Part shown: positions 11,996 through 19,212 of the stretch, in pieces
Numbering within the stretch: the first letter of the stretch is position 1
Layout of the letters: each line of letters begins with the position of its first letter
Source of the DNA: a virus
IMG/VR virus record: IMGVR_UViG_3300010885_077769
Coordinates: 1-32,803 of that record
Reading direction: 5' to 3' (one strand)
Length of the DNA stretch: 32,803 nucleotides
Program-made: the position numbers and the translations under genes
The notes under the pieces: generated by a model
What the model was told of the DNA's origin: nothing
The model's input: the letters and a program-made list of their open reading frames with translations, nothing else
The model's database searches: none

Positions 11996-12323
11996 TCTCC
12001 TTAGCCAAGTTGTGCATTGCCTCGCCCGGATTTTCTCCGCGACCAATGATGCTGGCTTCGTCTGGGACAAGATCTCCAGGAAAGCATTCAACAATCCAAT
12101 GTGCTTCGCGCTTCTCGGTCTTCTCCCACCAAACAATCTGCACCGCTGGAAGCTCGACCCGCTTACCACAAGCTTGCTCAAATGCCCGCCATCCACAATC
12201 TAGGCACTTTTCAACATCTGTTGGTAATCCGTATGCCTTGGTTCCCTCTGGCCCAAGAATGATTGCCGCCGAATGCAAGCACTCTGCCTTCTCGTTCACC
12301 AGCTGTAAATCTTTTCCAATCAC
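11964..12323 (-). CDS. Hypothetical protein, possible HicB-like C-terminus (119 aa)
   Basis: GTG at 12323 behind CCGGAGGTTGA. CLDCGW near the middle and two other Cys suggest a metal site. The C-terminal part (WIVECFPGDLVPDEASIIGR, then NPGEAMHNLAKEI) vaguely resembles the HicB-like strand-helix pattern, but no HicA partner is adjacent. Transcribed from the promoter at 12390-12418. Function unknown. Confidence 0.6.
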   Translation of the reverse strand: MIGKDLQLVNEKAECLHSAAIILGPEGTKAYGLPTDVEKCLDCGWRAFEQACGKRVELPAVQIVWWEKTEKREAHWIVECFPGDLVPDEASIIGRGENPGEAMHNLAKEITSCLRGQRQ

Positions 12324-12342
12324 TCAACCTCCGGTATCAGCC

Positions 12343-12366
12343 CGTCGCCCCGTCACTCCGTCACCC
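12343..12366. repeat. 8-bp tandem repeat, three copies
   Basis: CGTCGCCC, CGTCACTC and CGTCACCC follow each other at 12343, 12351 and 12359, in the leader between the promoter at 12390-12418 and the 12323 start. Could be an operator or RNA element. Confidence 0.5.
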
Positions 12367-12520
12367 CATCCCCCCCAGGAAGGATTGCGATCATACGCCC
12401 CCCGGATACTCCCGTCAAGTTCAATCCTGTGTTCTAACTACAAAAGAAGTATTAGCCCAGACCCCCGGATCTCTGGAGCCCCATCCCCCCCTCTCCTTAA
12501 AGGTTCTCCCCCCCTTCCCC
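12364..12520. repeat. Poly-C tract cluster (G-tracts on the minus strand)
   Basis: C-runs of 7 (12370-12376), 6 (12398-12403), 5 (12463-12467), 7 (12485-12491) and 7 (12508-12514). CCCATCCCCCCC is repeated exactly at 12365 and 12480. The spacer lies between divergent genes; no gene is supported here. Minus-strand G-tracts could form a G-quadruplex. Confidence 0.5.
12390..12418 (-). promoter_or_regulatory. Sigma70-type promoter, leftward
   Basis: Minus-strand TTGACG (plus 12413-12418), 17-bp spacer, TATGAT (plus 12390-12395); start about 12383, leader about 60 nt. Confidence 0.65.
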
Positions 12521-12548
12521 AAAATCGTCACCAAACGGGCAAAAAATG

Positions 12549-12557
12549 TGGTATCTT
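12549..12557 (+). promoter_or_regulatory. Possible extended -10 TGG-TATCTT
   Basis: TATCTT (12552-12557) preceded by TGG, 20 nt before the ATG of the first glycosyltransferase. No convincing -35. Confidence 0.35.
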
Positions 12558-12577
12558 CCATCCACGAAGGAGAACCC

Positions 12578-13396
12578 ATGAGCAAGAAAAAGCAGCGTCG
12601 AGCGGCAAGCTTTGTGAAAACTGCGGCCCCCCAGCCGGAGAAAATTTCGCTGATTGCCATTACGCCGATTATCGACGGCAAGGTGGACCACGGCTATACG
12701 CACTCGCTGCTAAGCATCCAACGGGCGTGCCTCCAAGTTGGAATTGATTTTCATTGGAGTTTTGTTGTTGGCAGCTCAATGCTTCCGGCAGCGCGAAACC
12801 GATGCGTTGCCAAGTTCATGCAAGAGTCCACAGCAACACACATCCTCATGCTTGACGCCGACATCACGGTTGACTGGGAAGACGTGATGTATGCCATTGC
12901 GGCAGGAAAAGAAATTGTTGCATTGCCGTGCATCAAGCGGCAAATTCGTTGGGACCGGGCAGTAGATCTTGTGAGAAAGCGCCCTGAGGTTCCAGCGGAG
13001 GCCATTGAGGCCGTGCTCGGTAGGCCAAACTTTGTCTTAGACAACTCGGCGCCGTCGCCCAACGAGCAAGAAGCAGCTCTTGGCTTAATGCGTGCCACAC
13101 ATGCCGGAACGGGGTGTATGATTGTCCAGAGAAGCGCCTTCGAGCGCTTCCAGAAGGCCTATCCGGACCGATGGTATATTGAGCTAATGGATGAAAAACA
13201 GGTAAGAACTGTTGAGTATTTTCGCTACGGTCGGAGAGAAAATTATTTTATCGGAGAAGACTACAATTTCTGCGATGAGTTCCGGGCAATCGGTGGAGAG
13301 GTGTGGGTCAAGGTTGATGGCCATACTCGGCACAGCGCCTCACTTGCGCTGAAGTACGATCTAGCTGCGCTACATGCGCTTGAAGGAGAAAAGTAA
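12578..13396 (+). CDS. GT-A-fold glycosyltransferase-like protein, copy 1 (272 aa)
   Basis: MSKKKQRRAASF start behind GAAGGAGAA. ISLIAITPI begins the nucleotide-sugar fold; SSMLPAARNRCVAKFM precedes the LMLDADIT motif (DAD at residues 93-95), the metal-binding DxD. GEDYNFCDEFRAIGG and a late His (RHSAS) match the acceptor/metal region of GT2-like enzymes. It shares order and motifs with the next-but-one gene (13622), so the two are tandem paralogues. Sugar and acceptor unknown. Confidence 0.78.
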   Translation: MSKKKQRRAASFVKTAAPQPEKISLIAITPIIDGKVDHGYTHSLLSIQRACLQVGIDFHWSFVVGSSMLPAARNRCVAKFMQESTATHILMLDADITVDWEDVMYAIAAGKEIVALPCIKRQIRWDRAVDLVRKRPEVPAEAIEAVLGRPNFVLDNSAPSPNEQEAALGLMRATHAGTGCMIVQRSAFERFQKAYPDRWYIELMDEKQVRTVEYFRYGRRENYFIGEDYNFCDEFRAIGGEVWVKVDGHTRHSASLALKYDLAALHALEGEK

Positions 13397-13397
13397 C

Positions 13398-13622
13398 ATG
13401 GACTTTGCGGCACTGCTTCTTGGATTTGTTGTTGGGTTTTTGATCAGCACGCTTTTGCTTGCCGGGGGAATGGCAATGAAAGTTGCGGAGGGCGAGCGCA
13501 GGGCGTGGGGGGAAGCTATTGGCGTCTTTATCAACCTGCAGCGCGAGCATACAAAGTGGCACGAAGAGGAGAACAAGCGAAAGATGCCTGACCCTATTGG
13601 CGCAAAGCGCAAGGCCAACTAA
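13398..13622 (+). CDS. Single-pass membrane protein (74 aa)
   Basis: MDFAALLLGFVVGFLISTLL is a transmembrane segment, followed by a cytoplasmic helical charged domain (LQREHTKWHEEENKRK). The Shine-Dalgarno GAAGGAGAA lies 8 nt upstream, within the end of the previous gene. It lies between two glycosyltransferase paralogues and could anchor them at the membrane (inference). Its stop overlaps the next start as TAATG. Confidence 0.65.
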   Translation: MDFAALLLGFVVGFLISTLLLAGGMAMKVAEGERRAWGEAIGVFINLQREHTKWHEEENKRKMPDPIGAKRKAN

Positions 13623-14434
13623 TGCCAGAGCCAAGGATTCAATCAGCGCCGACAAAGAGGTTCCCAAAGCTTTGGGTCTCGACGCCAACGCTAGATGGCC
13701 GAGTCTCGTCGGAGTACATGCACTCATACGACAATCTAAAGTCTGCGCTTTTCCAGCAAAAGATCAACTGCAAGGTTGACTTCCTTACCGGCAACTCGAT
13801 TCTTCCCTCGGCAAGGAACTATCTTGTGGATCGCTTCCTAGAGACAGATGCAGACTGGATCTTCATGGTTGACTCTGACATTAACTACGAGCCAGGCGAT
13901 GTGTTGGCGTGCTTACCGCACCTTGAAAACACAATTGTTGGCTTTCCTTGCTGCAAAAAGTTTGCAAAATGGGACCGGATTGCCGAAACTGTTCGAAACA
14001 ACCCAGACTTTGCCCCAAAAGACATCCCGGCAATTTTGTCTGACGCAAACTTCTCTATCCCAGAAAGCGGAATTATGCACACCGATGACTACGGGCTTGC
14101 GACTGTCGACTGGATTGGCACCGGTGCAATGCTTGCATCACGAACTTCGCTTATGAAGATCATCGCAGCAAACCCTGAAGACAAGGTTGAATTTGACAAA
14201 AGGGCTATTCATCAATTTTTCCGCTACGAGCATCAGCAGATTGTCATTGGTGGGGTGAAGTGCACGCAATACGCCGGTGAAGACGTATCATTTTGCAGGC
14301 TGGCAAAAAAGTCAGGGGTCGAGGTCAAGGCAAAGATTGACGCCAGGACCGGACACGCTGGCTTTTTGGACTACCGGTTTGATGCTTCCGCTGTCAGTAA
14401 GCTTAAGTACGTTCCGCCTGCGAAAAGGGACTAA
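13622..14434 (+). CDS. GT-A-fold glycosyltransferase-like protein, copy 2 (270 aa)
   Basis: KLWVSTPTLDGRVSSEYMHS begins the domain. GNSILPSARNYLVDRFLE and FMVDSDINYE (DSD at 84-86) match copy 1; KFAKWDRIAETVRNNPD parallels RQIRWDRAVDLVRKRPE. YAGEDVSFCRLAKKSG and GHAGF repeat the C-terminal GED-FC and His features. Probably a duplicated enzyme with a different sugar or acceptor. The 3' end overlaps the convergent regulator gene by 32 nt. Confidence 0.78.
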   Translation: MPEPRIQSAPTKRFPKLWVSTPTLDGRVSSEYMHSYDNLKSALFQQKINCKVDFLTGNSILPSARNYLVDRFLETDADWIFMVDSDINYEPGDVLACLPHLENTIVGFPCCKKFAKWDRIAETVRNNPDFAPKDIPAILSDANFSIPESGIMHTDDYGLATVDWIGTGAMLASRTSLMKIIAANPEDKVEFDKRAIHQFFRYEHQQIVIGGVKCTQYAGEDVSFCRLAKKSGVEVKAKIDARTGHAGFLDYRFDASAVSKLKYVPPAKRD

Positions 14435-14861
14435 ACCGAGACTCCTCAAGCGGATAGGCGTACATCAACCAGTTAGAGCGGATCTCCCTACCTGGAATTT
14501 CTGTCCCTTCTAGCTTTGGAACGTACGCAAGAACATGCTCTCGGTTGCTGAACTGCCGAAGATCAACGTGGGCCGTGTCCGGAGTTGAGTTGATGACGCA
14601 ATCAAACTTTGGAATAATCTTCGCCGCAGACCAGTCCATCATTACGCTACTGGCGATATCCCCAAAATTGAGCGCAACGATGTACGGATCAGGTAGCGTA
14701 ACCGTTGTAAAGGACTCCTCTGCGCGGATGCCAAGCTTGTGGAGGATAAAGGAGACGCGCTGCTTGCTGATGCTGTGCATCCTTCCGATTTCGTTGGCCG
14801 TGTAGCCATCCAGGAACAGACGTGCGATTTCTTCATTGCGATCCTTTTTTCTAGACTTCAC
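14403..14861 (-). CDS. HTH protein fused to an unknown domain (152 aa)
   Basis: GTG start at 14861. Residues 8-45 (EEIARLFLDGYTANEIGRMH, SKQRVSFILHKLGI) form a sigma/resolvase-like helix-turn-helix. Residues 55-150 form an alpha/beta domain (YIVALNFGDIASSVMMDW; DCVINSTPDTAHVDL) of no recognised family. The gene lies leftward within the rightward glycosylation cassette, making it a candidate local regulator or DNA-acting protein. Confidence 0.65.
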   Translation of the reverse strand: MKSRKKDRNEEIARLFLDGYTANEIGRMHSISKQRVSFILHKLGIRAEESFTTVTLPDPYIVALNFGDIASSVMMDWSAAKIIPKFDCVINSTPDTAHVDLRQFSNREHVLAYVPKLEGTEIPGREIRSNWLMYAYPLEESRFSPFSQAERT

Positions 14862-15024
14862 GACAGATCTCGCAAAGCATCACATAGGTTTCGTGGTCAT
14901 AGCATGCAACGAATGTTTCATCGCATGCGTCACATACCCGCTCAGCAAGCGCAGCCCCGCATAAATCACCGCACTCTTCCTCAGTGTTCTCATCTTCGGG
15001 GAACGGGGCGAGCAGGTCGATCAT
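14851..15024 (-). CDS. Acidic zinc-ribbon-like protein (57 aa)
   Basis: MIDLLAPFPEDENTEEECGD start at 15024, overlapping the upstream stop as ATGA. VCDACDETFVAC and LCEICREV give two C-x2-C pairs, with an extra C-x3-C earlier. It overlaps the HTH gene start by 11 nt. A small metal-binding partner of the HTH gene is plausible; function unknown. Confidence 0.6.
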   Translation of the reverse strand: MIDLLAPFPEDENTEEECGDLCGAALAERVCDACDETFVACYDHETYVMLCEICREV

Positions 15025-15245
15025 TTCTTTTTACCTGCGTCTGCGGAAATTGTTGGGCCACACTTCTTGTGATACTGTCGAAATACTGAGCGCCTAGCTG
15101 CGCCTTCTGGGAACCAGATGTGCTTCCAGGTGCTTATCTCATTTGACATGATGTTATTGGAACATGTATAGCAAGCTATGCCAGTCAGGTGCGCCGGCTT
15201 TGGGGTTGCCTTAAGCGTGAGCTTTGTGTTTGTTTTGCCTGCCAT
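15021..15245 (-). CDS. Small basic Cys-containing protein (74 aa)
   Basis: MAGKTNTKLTLKATPKPAHL start behind AAAGGAGG. CYTCSNN and a later KKCG give a possible C-x2-C...C site; the protein is basic and ends DAGKKK. First gene of the three-gene leftward cluster, with two hairpins in its leader. Probably nucleic-acid-binding; no family recognised. Confidence 0.65.
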   Translation of the reverse strand: MAGKTNTKLTLKATPKPAHLTGIACYTCSNNIMSNEISTWKHIWFPEGAARRSVFRQYHKKCGPTISADAGKKK

Positions 15246-15263
15246 AATGCCTCCTTTCTTCCA

Positions 15264-15298
15264 GGCGCCCTTGTGGCGCCACTCCCCGGATAAAGGGG
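15264..15298 (-). promoter_or_regulatory. Two leader hairpins before the 15245 start
   Basis: CCCC/GGGG (15284-15287/15295-15298, 7-nt loop) starts near the predicted mRNA 5' end. GGCGCC-N5-GGCGCC (15264-15269/15275-15280) is followed 7 nt later by AAGGAGG on the minus strand. Confidence 0.45.
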
Positions 15299-15307
15299 CA
15301 GTAACAC

Positions 15308-15337
15308 AAGATAGTGGCGACTTGGTTACAAGCGCAA
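15308..15337 (-). promoter_or_regulatory. Possible sigma70-type promoter, leftward
   Basis: Minus-strand TTGCGC (plus 15332-15337), 18-bp spacer, TATCTT (plus 15308-15313); start about 15301. Confidence 0.4.
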
Positions 15338-15341
15338 TCCT

Positions 15342-15370
15342 GTGAAAATCTACTCATGGTGTGTTATAGT
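15342..15370 (+). promoter_or_regulatory. Sigma70-type promoter, leaderless start
   Basis: GTGAAA (15342-15347), 17-bp spacer, TATAGT (15365-15370) preceded by TGT. The ATG at 15377 is at the predicted transcription start; no Shine-Dalgarno is present. Confidence 0.6.
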
Positions 15371-15376
15371 CCTGCC

Positions 15377-15598
15377 ATGAACAACACACCGCCACCGAGC
15401 CCTAAAGTTGCGGCAATTTGGTACCTATGGTCTTCGTCGTTTAACATCGCCCTGGCGTACTCTCCAAGGTGGACAAACGACACCGACCCATACGCGGTGC
15501 ATTTTCCAGAAAACATTCAAGCGGAGGATTTTGTGAGACTCAATGAAGAAGAGGCCCAGTGGCTTATTACCATGAAATCGTCGGTGAAAAATGGCTAA
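15377..15598 (+). CDS. Hypothetical protein, leaderless start (73 aa)
   Basis: MNNTPPPSPKVAAIWYLWSS start. Tryptophan-rich, no Cys pairs, ending in an acidic helix (LNEEEAQWLITMKSS). The ATG lacks a Shine-Dalgarno and lies 6 nt after TATAGT. The stop lies 7 nt inside the next gene. It opens the second part of the glycosylation cassette. Function unknown. Confidence 0.68.
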   Translation: MNNTPPPSPKVAAIWYLWSSSFNIALAYSPRWTNDTDPYAVHFPENIQAEDFVRLNEEEAQWLITMKSSVKNG

Positions 15599-16247
15599 GA
15601 CACTCTTGATCGTGCCGACCAGGCACCGGCCAGCATCGTGCGACGCTTTGCTAAAGCAATTTCGTGAAACGTCTGAAGATTGCGACATTTTGTTCGGAAT
15701 TGACGAGGACGACTTCTCCCCGTACTCGGACGAGGTGATGGCCCTTGCGTCTGTGAACCCGCGCCTGCGAATGTGCGGAACGCTGAACCTTCTTGCCGTC
15801 AAGCATGCCAACGACTATGAGTACCTTGCATTTATGGGCGACGATCACCGGCCTATGACCAAGGGCTGGGACACAGAGCTTGCAAAAGAAATTGGCGACC
15901 GGGACGGCGTGGCATACGGAAACGACCTTTTGCAGGGTCAGAATCTTCCTACCGCCGTAATGATGTCGGCATCAATCGTTCGGGCTATTGGGTACATGGC
16001 GCCGCCGGAGCTTATCCACATGTACATGGATAATTTTTGGAAGGCGCTTGGACAGGATCTTGGCCACCTCATTTACCGTAGCGACGTTATCATTGAGCAC
16101 CTGCACCCATTGGCTGGGAAGTCACAGAATGATGCCGGGTATATGGAGGTTAATAGCCCAGAGATTTATACCAAGGACGTAGTTGCCTTTGACCGATATC
16201 TTCGAGATCGGTTTGTTAGTGATCTCCAAAAAATCCTTAACAAGTGA
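15591..16247 (+). CDS. Glycosyltransferase-like protein (218 aa)
   Basis: MAKTLLIVPTRHRPASCDAL opens a GT-A fold (P-T-R-x-R-P start seen in GT2-like enzymes). CDILFGIDEDD and LAFMGDDHRP (Asp84-Asp85) provide acidic motifs in the DxD position. YRSDVIIEHLHPLAGKS contributes a late EHxHP metal/acceptor motif. It overlaps the next gene as GTGA. Substrate unknown; it probably works with the neighbouring transferases and epimerase. Confidence 0.74.
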   Translation: MAKTLLIVPTRHRPASCDALLKQFRETSEDCDILFGIDEDDFSPYSDEVMALASVNPRLRMCGTLNLLAVKHANDYEYLAFMGDDHRPMTKGWDTELAKEIGDRDGVAYGNDLLQGQNLPTAVMMSASIVRAIGYMAPPELIHMYMDNFWKALGQDLGHLIYRSDVIIEHLHPLAGKSQNDAGYMEVNSPEIYTKDVVAFDRYLRDRFVSDLQKILNK

Positions 16248-16993
16248 AAAACGTTCTCTCTTTTGTTCTCTACGGAAACAACAGGCGATACATTGTCGGA
16301 GCGTTTATTAACGCAATCCTGGCAAAAAAGATTTACCCGGACTTTGTAATGCGCATCTATATCGCGCACGAAGTTCCCGCATGGGCCGTAGAAGAGCTAA
16401 AGAAGTTTTCCAATGTGGAAATTAAGATTGCACCAGCCGGAAACGAATGGTTTGCGAATGCCTGGAGATTTCTTGCGTTTTCCGACCGAGAAGTCGACGT
16501 TGTACTGATTAGGGATATTGATGCGCGCCTGACCGTCCGAGAGCGCCGAGCCTACGAAGAATGGCTTGATAGCGGCCTAGACTTCCATGTAATGAAAGAT
16601 CACGAGATTGGCCACAAGAAATGGCCGATGAGCGCAGGGATGTGGGGCGGCTACGCAGATAAGCTTCGAAATCTTGCCACAATGATGGGCATGTTTATGC
16701 AAGAGGAAACCCACAGAGAACCATACCTATCTGACCAGAAGTTTTTGTCACAGAGGGTTTGGGTGAGGGTGGAGAAAAGCTGCATGATTCACGACAGCTT
16801 TTTTGGCACAAAGGTAACAGCGCCAAGCGTTACCAAGAAGTTCCCAATTGAACTTGAGAATCCTGCAAATCACGTCGGCGCGGCGCTAGACGAGAACGAT
16901 TATTTTGTCTTCTGGCAAGATGAAAGCCTGTCCGTCAAGAATGGCGGAATTGGCAAGTTCGAATATGACCTTGAGCTACTGGAGGCTTACTAG
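16244..16993 (+). CDS. Glycosyltransferase-like protein (249 aa)
   Basis: GTG at 16244 overlapping the previous stop. LSFVLYGNNRRYIVGAFINA start, YPDFVMRIYIAHEVP, NAWRFLAF and VVLIRDIDARL (DID at 91-93) match the phage/bacterial family of DxD transferases whose N-termini read SFxLxGxNxxYxxG. KKWPMSAGMWGG forms the acceptor loop and SDQKFL a late acidic motif. Start and stop overlap neighbours, so it is co-translated with the epimerase. Confidence 0.74.
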   Translation: MKNVLSFVLYGNNRRYIVGAFINAILAKKIYPDFVMRIYIAHEVPAWAVEELKKFSNVEIKIAPAGNEWFANAWRFLAFSDREVDVVLIRDIDARLTVRERRAYEEWLDSGLDFHVMKDHEIGHKKWPMSAGMWGGYADKLRNLATMMGMFMQEETHREPYLSDQKFLSQRVWVRVEKSCMIHDSFFGTKVTAPSVTKKFPIELENPANHVGAALDENDYFVFWQDESLSVKNGGIGKFEYDLELLEAY

Positions 16994-17868
16994 TGAACAT
17001 TTTAATTACTGGGCACCGAGGGTTTGTCGGTCGACACTTTCAGAAGTTTTACGAAAGCCAGGGGCACACCATTCTTGGCGTCGACATTGTTGACTCAATG
17101 GACGTGCGTAAATTCTTCTCCCTGGCAAACCACACGAAGTTTGACCTGGTGATTCATTTGGCGGCCGTAGTCGGTGGTCGGGCAAAGATCGAGGGGAATC
17201 CTCTCTCTGTGGCCGTCGACCTCTCTATCGACGCGGAAATGTGGCAGTGGGCTATCCGCACCAGGCAGCCAAGAATCGTCTACTTCTCCTCTTCGGCAGC
17301 ATATCCAATAGAGCTGCAGACCAAGCAGTCGCACAAGAAGCTTACAGAGGCAGACATTAACCTTGGTAATATCCGCAACCCAGACCTTACCTACGGTTGG
17401 TCAAAGCTTACGGGAGAGTACCTTGCGCAGTTTGCCGAGGCAGAGGGTGTGCGCACGCACGTGTTCCGCCCATTCTCCGGGTACGGAGAAGACCAGGCCC
17501 TAGACTATCCGTTCCCATCGTTCATTGAGCGGGGACGTAATCGAGAAAACCCATTTGTTATTTGGGGCGACGGAACCCAGACCAGGGACTTTGTGCACAT
17601 TAGCGATGTCGTTGGCTGCGTCGACGCGGCAGTGAAGCAAGACTACCGTGGGCCGCTCAACATTGGCACCGGACACGCCACAAGCTTCCGCGAGCTGGGA
17701 GAAATGGTTGCCAAGGCGGAAGGGTACTTCCCGAAGTTTCAGTTTCTAACAGACAAGCCAGAGGGCGTAAACTGGCGCGTGGCAGACATTTCCTCTATGC
17801 TAAAGGTATACACACCGAAAGTCGATCTTGAGACTGGAATCAAGCGAGCACTAAGCGCAAGGAGGTAA
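16993..17868 (+). CDS. NAD(P)-dependent sugar epimerase/dehydratase (291 aa)
   Basis: Extended short-chain dehydrogenase: GHRGFVG (residues 7-13) is the GxxGxxG nucleotide motif. DLVIHLAAVVGG, YFSSSAAYP and YGWSK (Tyr134, Lys138) supply the catalytic Ser-Tyr-Lys set, and WGDGTQTRDFVHISDV is typical of NDP-sugar epimerases. The sequence is closest in style to GDP-L-fucose synthase or UDP-glucose 4-epimerase; I cannot separate these. It would supply the modified nucleotide sugar for the neighbouring transferases. Confidence 0.87.
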   Translation: MNILITGHRGFVGRHFQKFYESQGHTILGVDIVDSMDVRKFFSLANHTKFDLVIHLAAVVGGRAKIEGNPLSVAVDLSIDAEMWQWAIRTRQPRIVYFSSSAAYPIELQTKQSHKKLTEADINLGNIRNPDLTYGWSKLTGEYLAQFAEAEGVRTHVFRPFSGYGEDQALDYPFPSFIERGRNRENPFVIWGDGTQTRDFVHISDVVGCVDAAVKQDYRGPLNIGTGHATSFRELGEMVAKAEGYFPKFQFLTDKPEGVNWRVADISSMLKVYTPKVDLETGIKRALSARR

Positions 17869-17869
17869 C

Positions 17870-18259
17870 TTGAGCGACACAAAGGACCACCAGCTCACTG
17901 CAATCCCAGATCTTTTTGTAGAGGGATCATTTGAGTCCGAGTTTCAAAGGATCTACTCAGAGGCGTTCTCTCTTTTGGTTGAGAAGCAGCGCCGGTACGG
18001 AGACGCAAACATTCAGCACCTGGGGCTGTACGGCGTAATCGGACGCATCTCCTTCGACAAGGTTTCTCGCGCCCTGAAGTTTATGAATGGCAGGGTGATT
18101 GACGGGAAGGTTGTTCTTAGCGACATGGACTACAGCACCGAGGAGTCGCTTGAAGATACCTTGCTCGACATTGCAAACTACGCCCTGATTGCCGTTGCGC
18201 TTCGTCGCGGGCTATGGGGTAGGCCACTTGAAGAAAGCTTGCTTGCGGAGGACCGTTAG
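17870..18259 (+). CDS. DUF1599/Nmad1-like protein (129 aa)
   Basis: TTG start directly after AGGAGGTAAC. LVEKQRRYGDANIQHLGLYG, IGRISFDKVSRALKF and LEDTLLDIANYALIAVAL match the nucleotide modification associated domain 1 pattern (RYGD...KLxR...DTLxDxxxYA), known from phages and linked in name to modified bases; the biochemical role is unproven. Next to sugar genes this keeps DNA glycosylation open as a possibility. Confidence 0.7.
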   Translation: MSDTKDHQLTAIPDLFVEGSFESEFQRIYSEAFSLLVEKQRRYGDANIQHLGLYGVIGRISFDKVSRALKFMNGRVIDGKVVLSDMDYSTEESLEDTLLDIANYALIAVALRRGLWGRPLEESLLAEDR

Positions 18260-18711
18260 TGTCGTTGCGCGAGTCTGTGGTAATGACGTACCGGCAGCTC
18301 GAAGACGAACTTGAAAAGATGTACCCGGGCTTTAATCGCGGCGAAGCAGCCAAGAAGCTAGCCGAAGAGATGGGCGGTTACAGCCACCGGACAATCGCAG
18401 CCTACGTCTACGGCCACCGCAGGATTGTTCCTCAGTTCATTTCCAGGTTTGTTGACTTCTATTGCCTAAAGAGCGGCAAAGATAGCAGTGAGCTTCTGCA
18501 GAAGTTAGCAATTACCGAAAGCCCAACGAGAGCAAAGCGTGTTGTTCTTGCAGAAAGCAAGATGGTCACTAGGATGCAAAAGGCCGTGGATACGATGTGC
18601 CTGAACTGCGCCGGCTCTACAATCCAGGAAGGCGGCTTCTGCTGGGATAGCGGTTGCCCACTCGTTGAGTTTACTCAATACCCGTCAAAGCAGGAGGCCA
18701 AAGGTGAATAG
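18259..18711 (+). CDS. Putative DNA-binding protein with C-terminal Cys cluster (150 aa)
   Basis: GTG overlapping the previous TAG. FNRGEAAKKLAEEMGGYSHR followed by a TIAAYVYGHRRIVP region looks like a small helix-turn-helix. The C-terminus has CLNCAGST and FCWDSGCPLVEF, a four-Cys site. The layout (HTH then Cys cluster) suggests a transcription regulator. No family assigned. Confidence 0.62.
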   Translation: MSLRESVVMTYRQLEDELEKMYPGFNRGEAAKKLAEEMGGYSHRTIAAYVYGHRRIVPQFISRFVDFYCLKSGKDSSELLQKLAITESPTRAKRVVLAESKMVTRMQKAVDTMCLNCAGSTIQEGGFCWDSGCPLVEFTQYPSKQEAKGE

Positions 18712-18883
18712 GGATGACCTCTGGATCGTCCTAGAAAACGACCGAGAGCATAGCGTGGTATTCTGGGCAGTAATTGACCGGGTGCAACGAGTTGTGCTCG
18801 GCCAAGGCCTTTCAAATCAGACGGATACTGCCGCAGAGCATGCGGAACAATTGGTCAATAAGCTGGTAGGGGGTGCCGAATGA
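18704..18883 (+). CDS. Hypothetical protein (59 aa)
   Basis: GTG at 18704 behind CAGGAGGCCAAAG. MNRDDLWIVLENDREHSVVF, a mixed strand-helix domain ending in a helix (HAEQLVNKLVGG). The stop overlaps the next start as ATGA. No family recognised. Confidence 0.58.
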   Translation: MNRDDLWIVLENDREHSVVFWAVIDRVQRVVLGQGLSNQTDTAAEHAEQLVNKLVGGAE

Positions 18884-19212
18884 GCAGCAAGATGCCAAAG
18901 CCAAAGAGGACTCCCAGCCCCTTGGCCGAGCGCGCAATCATGCTTGACCTTTCCGACGAGCTGGCAGAGTACTTGACTACGGTTTCCAAGAAGCTTGCGC
19001 CGGTTCTTGGCGGCAAGGACGCAGACTACGAAGGGTTTTGCTTTATCGCCAGGGATCGCAAGACGCAGAAGATTCGAGCCCACGTGTCAATGCACGTTCC
19101 AAACGACCGTGTTGCAACAACCTACAACGGCAGTGATGTGGAGGACCTTCAGCTTTTTGTATACGCTTGGGCAAACCACACTTTTATTAATAAGATGGTT
19201 CGTGCAAAGTGA
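18880..19212 (+). CDS. Hypothetical protein (110 aa)
   Basis: MSSKMPKPKRTPSPLAERAI start: a basic Pro-rich N-terminal tail, then an alpha/beta domain (YEGFCFIARDRKTQKIRAHV and a C-terminal helix). No Cys pairs. ATGA and GTGA overlaps on both sides place it in a translated chain. Function unknown. Confidence 0.63.
   Translation: MSSKMPKPKRTPSPLAERAIMLDLSDELAEYLTTVSKKLAPVLGGKDADYEGFCFIARDRKTQKIRAHVSMHVPNDRVATTYNGSDVEDLQLFVYAWANHTFINKMVRAK

Noticed and set aside
11964-12323. HicB antitoxin
   Set aside because: Only a weak C-terminal resemblance and no HicA-like toxin next to it.
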